Positions 20,140 to 27,900 of a stretch of 31,193 bases of DNA are shown piece by piece. Under the pieces are notes generated by a model. The model searched no databases. It worked only from the letters and a program-made list of their open reading frames with translations, and was not told where the DNA came from. The stretch's first letter is position 1, and every line of letters starts with the position of its first letter. Source of the stretch: an uncultured Blautia sp. (GTDB lineage: Bacteria; Bacillota; Clostridia; Lachnospirales; Lachnospiraceae); assembly GCA_958367245.1 (NCBI GenBank), contig CATXEA010000034.1, positions 1 to 31,193 of the forward strand, read 5' to 3'. The position numbers were made by a program, and so were the translations under genes.

Positions 20140-22452
20140 ATGACAAATTCAACAAATGTGCTGCCTGCGATTGCACTCAGGGGGACGACGATCCTTCCGG
20201 GGATGATCGTTCATTTTGATGTGAGTCGTGAACGGTCTACCAAGGCAATTGAGGCTGCCATGCTCCATGACCAGAAGATTTTTCTGATTACGCAGATCGA
20301 CCCTGAGGTGGAAGTACCGGGAATGGGAGATTTGTACCGTATTGGAACAGTTGCCTATGTGAAACAGGTAGTGAAGCTCCCCAACCATCTTATCCGTGTG
20401 CTGGTTGAGGGAACAGAGCGGGCAGAGCTTCTTGGATTTCAGCAGGAATTTCCGTATATAAGAAGTGAGATTTCTGTTTATGAAAAAGAGAGCGCAGTTC
20501 TGCCTGAGCATGTACAGGAAGCCATGCACAGAGGTCTGAAGGGACTGTTTCACCGCTATGCAACGGAGAGCGGAAAAATCAGCAAGGATCTGGTAGCGCA
20601 GATTTTAGGCATTGAGGATGTGGAAGAACTGGTTGACCAGATTGCGGTCAATCTTCCGCTGTCCTATCAGAATAAACAGAAGATTCTGGAGGCGATTTCG
20701 CTGGAAGACCGCTACGAGGTACTCGGGGCGATTATCAGCAGTGAAATTGATATCATGCAGATTGGCAGGGATCTCCAGAAAAAGGTAAAAGCCCGTATTG
20801 ATAAAAATCAGAGGGAATATATCTTAAGAGAACAGCTCAAACTTATCCGTGAGGAGCTTGGAGAAGAAAACACTGCAGATGATGCGGAAGAATTCCGGAA
20901 ACAGTTAAAGAGTCTTCAGGCATCTGACGAAGTAAAAGATAAGATAAATAAAGAAATCGACCGTTTCAAGGTAATGAACAGCAACGCTTCTGAGAGCACG
21001 GTACTCAGAGGTTACATCGAGACTCTGCTTTCTCTTCCGTGGGATAAGCGTTCTCAGGATTCTGACGATCTGAAAGAGGCATGGAAGGTTCTTCAGGAAG
21101 GACACTATGGCTTAAAAGATGTAAAAGAACGCATTATGGAATTTTTATCTGTGCGTAAGCTTACAAATAAAGGAAAAAGCCCGATCCTCTGTCTTGTAGG
21201 ACCTCCGGGAACAGGTAAGACTTCCATTGCGAAATCCGTGGCAGAGGCGATGCACAAGAAATATGTGCGTATCTGTCTGGGCGGCGTTCGCGATGAAGCG
21301 GAAATCCGCGGTCACAGGAAGACATATGTAGGCTCTATGCCCGGACGTATTACAGCAGCTCTGCAGCAGGCAGGAGTAAGCAATCCTCTTATGCTTCTTG
21401 ACGAGATTGACAAGACAAGCAGCGACTATAAGGGAGATACTTCCTCCGCTCTTCTGGAGGTACTGGATCCTGAACAGAACAGTAAATTCACAGATCACTA
21501 TGTAGAGCTTCCGCAGGATCTTTCCGAGGTTCTTTTCATAGCGACTGCCAATGATGTGCAGGGGATTCCGCGGCCTCTTCTCGACCGTATGGAGCTGATT
21601 GAGATTTCCGGATATACGGAGAATGAGAAAGAGCATATTGCAAAAGAGCACCTGATTCCAAAGCAGATGGATGCCAATGGAATCGAGGAAGGCAGACTTG
21701 TGGTTCAGAGCTCTGCGCTGAAAAAAATCATCAACAACTATACGAAAGAAGCCGGTGTGAGAAGTCTTGAAAGAAGCATCGGTCAGATTTGCCGCAAGAC
21801 AGCCCGCGCAATCATGGAAGAGGGCAAAGAGAAGGTCACGGTTACTGCGAGAAATCTTCCAACCTTCCTTGGGAAAGAGCATTTCAACTATCTGATGGCA
21901 AATAAGACAGATGAAATCGGAATTGCCAGAGGACTTGCGTGGACTCAGGTAGGCGGAGACACCCTTCAGATTGAAGTTAATGTTATGCCGGGAAAAGGCG
22001 AGCTTATGCTCACCGGACAGCTCGGAGATGTGATGAAAGAGTCCGCGCAGGCGGGAATCACATATATCCGTTCCGTAGCGGCAGAATATGGAATCGCTCC
22101 GGAGTTTTTCCAGGAGAACGATATCCATGTACATATTCCGGAAGGGGCAGTGCCTAAAGACGGCCCGTCAGCCGGAATTACCATGGCGACAGCAATGCTT
22201 TCCGCCATTATCAAAAAGCCGGTTAGAGCAGATGTGGCTATGACAGGAGAAATTACGCTCAGAGGGCGTGTGCTTCCGATCGGAGGTCTGAAAGAGAAGC
22301 TTCTGGCTGCCAAATATGCGAAGATTAAACAGGTTCTTGTACCTGTGGAAAACAGACCGGATGTTGAAGAAATGGACAAAGAGATTACCAGCGGACTTAA
22401 GATTTCCTATATGGAGACGATGAAAGAGGTTCTGAAAGAAGCGCTGGTATAA
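20140..22452 (+). CDS. lon: ATP-dependent protease La (LonA)
   Basis: A 770-residue protein with the full LonA architecture: the N-terminal substrate-binding domain (LPAIALRGTTILPGMIVHFD), a coiled-coil linker, an AAA+ module with Walker A GPPGTGKT (354-361), and the protease domain with the Ser-Lys dyad Ser677 (PKDGPSAGITMATAML) and Lys720 (GGLKEKLLAA), spaced 43 residues as in E. coli Lon. It degrades misfolded and regulatory proteins. The start lies 19 nt after the clpX stop behind GATGAGGAAAT, so the two are co-transcribed. Confidence 0.98.
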   Translation: MTNSTNVLPAIALRGTTILPGMIVHFDVSRERSTKAIEAAMLHDQKIFLITQIDPEVEVPGMGDLYRIGTVAYVKQVVKLPNHLIRVLVEGTERAELLGFQQEFPYIRSEISVYEKESAVLPEHVQEAMHRGLKGLFHRYATESGKISKDLVAQILGIEDVEELVDQIAVNLPLSYQNKQKILEAISLEDRYEVLGAIISSEIDIMQIGRDLQKKVKARIDKNQREYILREQLKLIREELGEENTADDAEEFRKQLKSLQASDEVKDKINKEIDRFKVMNSNASESTVLRGYIETLLSLPWDKRSQDSDDLKEAWKVLQEGHYGLKDVKERIMEFLSVRKLTNKGKSPILCLVGPPGTGKTSIAKSVAEAMHKKYVRICLGGVRDEAEIRGHRKTYVGSMPGRITAALQQAGVSNPLMLLDEIDKTSSDYKGDTSSALLEVLDPEQNSKFTDHYVELPQDLSEVLFIATANDVQGIPRPLLDRMELIEISGYTENEKEHIAKEHLIPKQMDANGIEEGRLVVQSSALKKIINNYTKEAGVRSLERSIGQICRKTARAIMEEGKEKVTVTARNLPTFLGKEHFNYLMANKTDEIGIARGLAWTQVGGDTLQIEVNVMPGKGELMLTGQLGDVMKESAQAGITYIRSVAAEYGIAPEFFQENDIHVHIPEGAVPKDGPSAGITMATAMLSAIIKKPVRADVAMTGEITLRGRVLPIGGLKEKLLAAKYAKIKQVLVPVENRPDVEEMDKEITSGLKISYMETMKEVLKEALV

Positions 22453-22468
22453 GACTCGACTGCGAGTC
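22453..22468 (+). other. Small hairpin directly after lon
   Basis: GACTCG (22453-22458), loop ACTG and CGAGTC (22463-22468) begin at the base after the lon stop codon. There is no U-tract, so it is unlikely to be a terminator. It could protect the upstream mRNA end. Confidence 0.4.
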
Positions 22469-22492
22469 CTGAATGATAAAGTGAGGAAACCG

Positions 22493-23107
22493 ATGGTTAT
22501 AAAGAATGTATCACTGGATATCGTCTGCGGCATCACAAGCAAGCTTCCGGACACGGGACGCCCTGAGGTGGCTTTTGCCGGAAAATCCAATGTGGGGAAA
22601 TCCTCCCTCATCAATGCGCTGATGAACCGCAAAGCTCTTGCCCGTACCAGCGCCCAGCCGGGAAAGACTCAGACGATTAATTTTTACAATATTAACGACG
22701 ATATGTATCTGGTAGACCTTCCGGGCTACGGATATGCAAAGGTGTCGCAGCAGGAAAAAGAAAAATGGGGCAAAATGATCGAGCGTTATCTCCATACATC
22801 AAAGACATTGAAAGCGGTATTTTTGCTTATTGACATCCGCCATGACCCTTCCGCCAACGATAAGATGATGTATGACTGGATTTTACACAACGGTTATGAG
22901 CCGATTATCATTGCAACGAAGCTGGACAAGCTGAAACGCAGTCAGATCCAGAAGAATATAAAGGCGATCAAAGAGGGGTTGAAGCTTCGTAAGGATGGAA
23001 TCATTATTCCGTTTTCGTCTGAAACGAAACAGGGACGCGAGGAAATCTGGGCGCTGATCGACGAACTGACCGGACTGGCAGTTACCGAAGAGGCTCCTGT
23101 ACAATAA
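22493..23107 (+). CDS. ysxC: YsxC/EngB ribosome-biogenesis GTPase
   Basis: 204 residues from the ATG at 22493 (GAGG 6 nt upstream). The motifs are G1 GKSNVGKSS (30-38), G2 near PGKTQTINFY, G3 DLPGYGYAK, G4 TKLDKLKR and G5-like PFSSETKQG. EngB is required for maturation of the 50S subunit in Firmicutes. It follows lon by 40 nt, as in many relatives, and is followed 14 nt later by the Ecf transporter genes. Confidence 0.96.
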   Translation: MVIKNVSLDIVCGITSKLPDTGRPEVAFAGKSNVGKSSLINALMNRKALARTSAQPGKTQTINFYNINDDMYLVDLPGYGYAKVSQQEKEKWGKMIERYLHTSKTLKAVFLLIDIRHDPSANDKMMYDWILHNGYEPIIIATKLDKLKRSQIQKNIKAIKEGLKLRKDGIIIPFSSETKQGREEIWALIDELTGLAVTEEAPVQ

Positions 23108-23121
23108 CAGAGGACAAAAAA

Positions 23122-23967
23122 ATGGGAATTATCAAAGCATTCAAGCTGGGATTTGACTATCTCAAATACGATGAAGACGGCAATGTGCAGGATACGCAGA
23201 GAGCTGTCAATAATGTAGACCTGGACATTGAAGCGGGACAATTCGTAGCGATTCTGGGACATAACGGAAGCGGAAAATCCACTCTTGCGAAGCATCTGAA
23301 TGCGCTTCTTATTCCTTCCGAGGGAACTCTTTGGGTAGATGACATGGATACCTCCAAAGAACCGGAACTGTGGAAAATCCGACAGAAAGCAGGTATGGTT
23401 TTTCAGAATCCGGATAACCAGATCATAGGAACTGTAGTGGAAGAAGATGTCGGGTTCGGACCGGAAAATATGGGGATTCCCACGGAAAAAATATGGAAGC
23501 GTGTGGAGGAAAGTCTCCGGAAAACAGGAATGACTGCTTACCGCCACCATTCTCCGAACAAGCTTTCCGGCGGACAGAAACAAAGAGTTGCAATTGCAGG
23601 CGTTATGGCGATGCGGCCTAAATGTATTGTTCTTGACGAACCGACAGCCATGCTGGATCCAAACGGAAGAAAAGAAGTTCTTGAGGCAGTACGGGAATTA
23701 AACAGGCAGGAAAATGTGACTGTTATTTTAATCACCCACTATATGGAAGAGGTTGTCCATGCAGACAGAGTATATGTGATGGACAGCGGAGAAGTGGTGA
23801 TGCAGGGAACTCCGAAGGAGATTTTTTCTCAGGTAGATACCCTCAAAAAATACCGTCTGGATGTGCCGCAGGTAACTCTCCTTGCCCATGAACTGCGCAG
23901 GGCGGGAGTGGATATTCCGGAGGGAATCCTGACTACAGAGGAATTGGTGAGTGTCTTATGTCAATAG
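23122..23967 (+). CDS. ecfA1: Energy-coupling factor transporter ATPase EcfA1
   Basis: A 281-residue ABC ATPase. Walker A is GHNGSGKS (46-53), the Q-loop VFQNPDNQI, the signature LSGGQKQRVAIAG, and Walker B CIVLDEPTAMLDP. The QNPDNQI Q-loop is typical of Ecf ATPases. With EcfA2 and EcfT it forms the shared energising module that drives uptake of vitamins and other micronutrients through separate S-components. It overlaps ecfA2 by 10 nt. No S-component gene is nearby, so this is a group II (shared) module. Confidence 0.95.
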   Translation: MGIIKAFKLGFDYLKYDEDGNVQDTQRAVNNVDLDIEAGQFVAILGHNGSGKSTLAKHLNALLIPSEGTLWVDDMDTSKEPELWKIRQKAGMVFQNPDNQIIGTVVEEDVGFGPENMGIPTEKIWKRVEESLRKTGMTAYRHHSPNKLSGGQKQRVAIAGVMAMRPKCIVLDEPTAMLDPNGRKEVLEAVRELNRQENVTVILITHYMEEVVHADRVYVMDSGEVVMQGTPKEIFSQVDTLKKYRLDVPQVTLLAHELRRAGVDIPEGILTTEELVSVLCQ

Positions 23968-24848
23968 AATTAAAAAATGTAACCTACACCTACAGTCCGG
24001 GAACTGCATATGAGATTCATGCTTTGAAAGATGTAAGCCTGTCCATACCGGACGGACAGTTTATCGGAATTATCGGACATACAGGAAGCGGTAAGTCAAC
24101 GCTGATTCAGCATTTGAATGCTTTGATACAGCCGACTTCCGGTACAATTACCTATAATGGAGAGGATATCTGGGGAGAGAAATACAACCGTCGTGCTCTG
24201 AGAAGTGAGGTCGGGCTTGTATTTCAGTATCCGGAGCATCAGCTCTTTGAAAGCGATGTGCTCTCTGATGTATGTTTCGGTCCCATGAATCAGGGACTGA
24301 AAAGAGAAGAAGCTGAAGTCGAGGCAAAAAAAGCTTTGCAGCAGGTTGGTTTCAAAGAAAAAAATTACGGGAAATCACCTTTTGAACTTTCCGGAGGTCA
24401 GAAGAAAAGGGTTGCGATTGCAGGAGTCCTTGCCATGAATCCGAAGATTCTGATTCTGGATGAGCCTACGGCAGGACTTGACCCAAAAGGAAGAGATGAT
24501 ATTCTTGAGCAGATTGCGGAACTTCACAAAGTGAGAGGGATTACGATTATTCTGGTGTCTCACAGCATGGAGGATATTGCGAAATATGTGGAGAGACTGA
24601 TTGTTATGAACCACGGGGAAGCAGTATTTGACGATACGCCCAAGGCAGTCTTTTCCCATTATAAAGAGCTGGAGGAAATGGGACTTGCAGCTCCTCAGAT
24701 AACTTATATTATGAGTGCGCTGAAAGAAAAAGGTCTTCCTGTGGACGCAGACGCAACGACTGTGGACGAAGCATGTACAAGTATTCTTGAGGCTCTCAGA
24801 AAAAAGAATTCACAGCTTCTGAAATCAGGAGGAAGAACAGATGATTAG
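23958..24848 (+). CDS. ecfA2: Energy-coupling factor transporter ATPase EcfA2
   Basis: 296 residues, paralogous to the preceding ATPase. Walker A is GHTGSGKS (40-47), the Q-loop VFQYPEHQLFESDV, the signature LSGGQKKRVAIAG, and Walker B ILILDEPTAGLDP. The QYPEHQLF variant distinguishes EcfA2 from EcfA1. It overlaps both neighbours (10 nt with ecfA1, 8 nt with ecfT), which suggests translational coupling and fixed stoichiometry. Confidence 0.95.
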   Translation: MSIELKNVTYTYSPGTAYEIHALKDVSLSIPDGQFIGIIGHTGSGKSTLIQHLNALIQPTSGTITYNGEDIWGEKYNRRALRSEVGLVFQYPEHQLFESDVLSDVCFGPMNQGLKREEAEVEAKKALQQVGFKEKNYGKSPFELSGGQKKRVAIAGVLAMNPKILILDEPTAGLDPKGRDDILEQIAELHKVRGITIILVSHSMEDIAKYVERLIVMNHGEAVFDDTPKAVFSHYKELEEMGLAAPQITYIMSALKEKGLPVDADATTVDEACTSILEALRKKNSQLLKSGGRTDD

Positions 24849-25644
24849 AGATATTACTTTAGGACAATATTATCCGGCAAATTCTGTTCTTCACAGAATG
24901 GACCCGAGAACTAAGCTTGTGGGAACTCTTGTATTTATTATATCTGTATTTGTATTCCACACCATTCCGGGATATGCGGTGGCAACTTTATTTCTGGGTA
25001 CGATGATCGCAGTGTCGAAGGTGCCGCTGAAATTCATGTTTAAGGGATTGAAAGCCATAGCCATACTTCTGTTGATTACAATGGCTTTTAACGTGGTACT
25101 TACTCCCGGAAAGATTTTGTGGCAATGGGGCTTCCTCAAGATAACAGAGGAGGGAATCCGTCTGGCAGGCAGAATGGCAATCAGGCTTATCTATCTGGTA
25201 ATCGGTTCTTCTGTTATGACTCTGACAACAACGCCGAATCAGCTTACAGATGGTCTGGAAAGGCTGCTCCGTCCTCTGAATAAGATTCATGTTCCTGTGC
25301 ATGAAATCGCTATGATGATGTCGATTGCCCTTCGTTTTATTCCGATTCTTCTGGAAGAAACGGATAAGATTATGAAGGCGCAGATTGCCAGAGGAGCAGA
25401 TTTTGAGAACGGAAATCTGATTCAGAAGGCAAAAAACATGGTACCGCTTCTTGTGCCGCTGTTTATTTCCGCTTTTCGCCGCGCCAATGACCTGGCAATG
25501 GCGATGGAGGCCAGATGCTATCACGGAGGTGACAACCGTACACAGATGAAACCGCTGCATTATGAGAAACGCGACTATATGGCATATGTGCTGATGATTG
25601 CATATCTGGCAGTGGCGATTGCGTTCCGCGTAATCGGTATATAA
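24841..25644 (+). CDS. ecfT: Energy-coupling factor transmembrane protein EcfT
   Basis: 267 residues with about five or six hydrophobic segments. The two conserved cytoplasmic coupling motifs are present as AQIARGADF (the A-R-G signature) and AMAMEARCYHGG (the second, A/S-R-C/G-type signature), which contact the two ATPases. The N-terminus GQYYPANSVLHRMDPRTKLV is family-typical. It anchors the ATPases and exchanges S-components in the membrane. It is followed by truA after 27 nt. Confidence 0.95.
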   Translation: MIRDITLGQYYPANSVLHRMDPRTKLVGTLVFIISVFVFHTIPGYAVATLFLGTMIAVSKVPLKFMFKGLKAIAILLLITMAFNVVLTPGKILWQWGFLKITEEGIRLAGRMAIRLIYLVIGSSVMTLTTTPNQLTDGLERLLRPLNKIHVPVHEIAMMMSIALRFIPILLEETDKIMKAQIARGADFENGNLIQKAKNMVPLLVPLFISAFRRANDLAMAMEARCYHGGDNRTQMKPLHYEKRDYMAYVLMIAYLAVAIAFRVIGI

Positions 25645-25671
25645 GCTTTACTGAAATTCAGGAGGAATCTT

Positions 25672-26412
25672 ATGAAACGAGTCGGCCTTGTCGTGGCTTA
25701 CGACGGAACCAATTACTGCGGCTGGCAGACCCAGCCCAACGGAGTTACAGTTCAGGGAATTCTCAATGAAACCTTATCCGAGCTTCTTGGAGAGGAGATT
25801 GAGACTATAGGCGCAAGCCGGACAGACGCAGGAGTACATGCGATGGGAAATGTGGCAGTGTTTGATACGAATACACGCATTCCCGGAGAAAAAATATCGT
25901 ATGCGCTGAATCAGCGCCTTCCGGAAGACATTCGCATCCAGCTTTCCGAGGAAGTGGAGCCGGATTTTCATCCCCGTTACTGTGACAGCGAAAAAACTTA
26001 TGAATATCGTATTCTCAACCGGAAATTCCCGGTGCCCACAGAGCGCCTGTACAGTTATTTCTATCACTACAGACTTGATGTGGATAAGATGAGGGAGGCA
26101 ACTTCTTATCTGATCGGACGCCATGATTTCGCATCTTTTTGCGGGGCAAAGGCGCAGGTAAAAACAACGATCCGTACAGTCACCGGTATTGATGTATGGA
26201 GAGATGGAGACATTATCACTATCCGCGTATCAGGAACAGGATTCCTTTACAATATGGTACGGATTATTGCCGGAACACTGATTGAGGTGGGAAACGGGCA
26301 GTATCCTCCTGAAAGAGTAAAAACGATTCTGGAAGCCTGTAACAGAGAGATGGCAGGACCTACTGCCCCTGCGCAGGGACTGACCCTGATGGGAATTGAA
26401 TTTTTTGATTAA
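25672..26412 (+). CDS. truA: tRNA pseudouridine(38-40) synthase
   Basis: 246 residues. The catalytic Asp52 lies in GASRTDAGVHAMGNVAVF. The N-terminal VAYDGTNYCGWQTQPNG and C-terminal SGTGFLYNMVRIIAGTLIEVG are strongly conserved. It converts uridines 38-40 of the anticodon arm of tRNAs to pseudouridine. Strong ribosome-binding site CAGGAGGAA. It is the last gene of the long plus-strand run and is followed by a bidirectional terminator. In many Firmicutes ecfA1-ecfA2-ecfT-truA is followed directly by rplM-rpsI; here two other genes intervene. Confidence 0.96.
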   Translation: MKRVGLVVAYDGTNYCGWQTQPNGVTVQGILNETLSELLGEEIETIGASRTDAGVHAMGNVAVFDTNTRIPGEKISYALNQRLPEDIRIQLSEEVEPDFHPRYCDSEKTYEYRILNRKFPVPTERLYSYFYHYRLDVDKMREATSYLIGRHDFASFCGAKAQVKTTIRTVTGIDVWRDGDIITIRVSGTGFLYNMVRIIAGTLIEVGNGQYPPERVKTILEACNREMAGPTAPAQGLTLMGIEFFD

Positions 26413-26418
26413 GCAAAT

Positions 26419-26465
26419 AAAAGGCATGACCGTTATCTGTCTTCGGACAGGCGGCCATGCCTTTT
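26419..26465. terminator. Strong bidirectional terminator between truA and the efflux gene
   Basis: AAAAGGCATG (26419-26428) pairs with CATGCCTTTT (26456-26465). The inner part CTGTC-TTCG-GACAG extends the hairpin. A-tracts and T-tracts at both edges let it serve converging genes on both strands. Confidence 0.88.
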
Positions 26466-26475
26466 GATATTCCTT

Positions 26476-27645
26476 TCAGGCGTAATCGTGGTCAATCTGG
26501 ATTACTGCGAAATATTTACCGTTATCCCAGGCGCGGATGCTGCTTTTGATGCGGGATACAATTTCCTGATCGGATTTTTCACTTTTGTAAGGGATTACGA
26601 TATCAAAAATAATGTTTGTGTGAGTGTTGCCTTCCACTACGCGGAAATCGTGAATGTCAAGTCCGGACTCAATTTCCTGAACAAGGGCTGTAACTCTGTT
26701 TTTCAGGTCATTGATGCGGGTGTCGTTGGTGACGATAGGATCCATATGGATGGTTGCTGTGCAGGAAAGTTTATCCTGCAGTTCTTTTTCGATGTTGTCA
26801 ATCTCGTCATGTATTTCCAGAAGATTTCCGTGGGCGGGAACCTCTGCGTGAAGGGATATGATGAGCCTTCCCGGACCGTAGTCATGGACAAGCAGGTCGT
26901 GAATGCCGCAGACAATGGGATGGGCTTTTACCAGAGCTTCGATTTCCTTTACGAAGTCAGGGCTTGGCGGCTGCCCGAGGAGAGGGTCCATAGTGTCTTT
27001 CATTGTTGTGATACCTGTATAAACGATGAAGAGTCCCACTGCGATTCCAAACCATCCGTCCAGCAGCAAGCCTGTAAACTGGCTGATGAGTGTTGCGCCC
27101 AGAACAAGAATGGTGGAAACCGTGTCGCTTAAACTGTCATTGGCAGTTGCGATCATGGCAGTACTCTCGATTTTCCTGCCGATTTTCCGGTTATAATAAT
27201 TCATATAGAATTTCACCAGAATGGATGCGATCAGGATACCCAGAATCAGCGGGCTGCTTTCGATGGTTTCCGGATGAAGCACCTTTCCGATAGAGGTTTT
27301 TACCAGTTCAAAGCCCATAATAAGAATTGCAACTGCAACGAAAAGTCCGGAAATATATTCCATTCTGCCGTGACCGAAAGGATGCTCAGGGTCCGGTTTC
27401 TGACCGGAAAGCTTAAACCCCAGAAGGGTAATGACAGAAGAGCCTGCGTCGGATAAATTATTGAAGGCGTCGGCTGTAATGGCAATAGAGCCGCTTAAAG
27501 TTCCTGCAAGCCATTTGCCTGCAAAAAGCAGGATATTGAGCAGAATTCCCACAGTTCCGCAGAGCATACCGTAAGCCTGACGTACCTCTCCGGAATGATA
27601 GTCGGAGGGGTTTTTGATAAATATTTTTGCTAAAAAAGTTACCAT
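26476..27645 (-). CDS. Cation diffusion facilitator, probable Mn(II) efflux (MntE-like)
   Basis: 389 residues from the ATG at 27645, with GGGGAG 8 nt upstream. A six-helix CDF domain is followed by a C-terminal cytoplasmic domain and an extra module of about 85 residues, so the protein is longer than FieF (300). The intramembrane metal-site positions read Asn62/Asp66 (NNLSD) and Asp170/Asp174 (DSLSD). Zn exporters normally have at least one His here, while the N-D-D-D set is associated with Mn exporters such as MntE. The conserved HPFGHGRMEYISG loop is present. Cation specificity is inference. Confidence 0.88.
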   Translation of the reverse strand: MVTFLAKIFIKNPSDYHSGEVRQAYGMLCGTVGILLNILLFAGKWLAGTLSGSIAITADAFNNLSDAGSSVITLLGFKLSGQKPDPEHPFGHGRMEYISGLFVAVAILIMGFELVKTSIGKVLHPETIESSPLILGILIASILVKFYMNYYNRKIGRKIESTAMIATANDSLSDTVSTILVLGATLISQFTGLLLDGWFGIAVGLFIVYTGITTMKDTMDPLLGQPPSPDFVKEIEALVKAHPIVCGIHDLLVHDYGPGRLIISLHAEVPAHGNLLEIHDEIDNIEKELQDKLSCTATIHMDPIVTNDTRINDLKNRVTALVQEIESGLDIHDFRVVEGNTHTNIIFDIVIPYKSEKSDQEIVSRIKSSIRAWDNGKYFAVIQIDHDYA

Positions 27646-27829
27646 GTTTATTTCTCCCCGTTTTTGAATACGCTCTGAAGCGTGTTTTGTCTATAAATAT
27701 GTAGGATAGCATAAATCAGAATAAAATTCTACAAAAAACAGGAAAGAATATGTAATTTAGAATTTTTGTTTTACCATTAAAAGAAATAACAAAAAAGCAA
27801 TATTTCTAAAAAATAAAGCAAAAAGACAA

Positions 27830-27858
27830 TTGAAAATAGAGGCAGAAAACATTACCAT
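27830..27858 (+). promoter_or_regulatory. Possible promoter of the GH112 gene
   Basis: TTGAAA (27830-27835) and TACCAT (27853-27858) are 17 nt apart, 42 bp before the start codon. The -10 box is weak, so additional activation is likely. The 27646-27829 gap is very AT-rich and contains nothing else I recognise. Confidence 0.4.
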
Positions 27859-27900
27859 AGGATTATGGGTAACTGAGCAAAAACACTAGGAGGATAAAAA

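Noticed and set aside
21145..22134. 329-codon minus-strand open frame opposite lon
   Set aside because: It mirrors the highly conserved Lon reading frame and has Cys/His-rich, non-protein-like composition.
26464..27132. 222-codon plus-strand open frame opposite the cation efflux gene
   Set aside because: The efflux protein on the other strand has clear family motifs. The plus-strand frame runs through the terminator and has no family resemblance.
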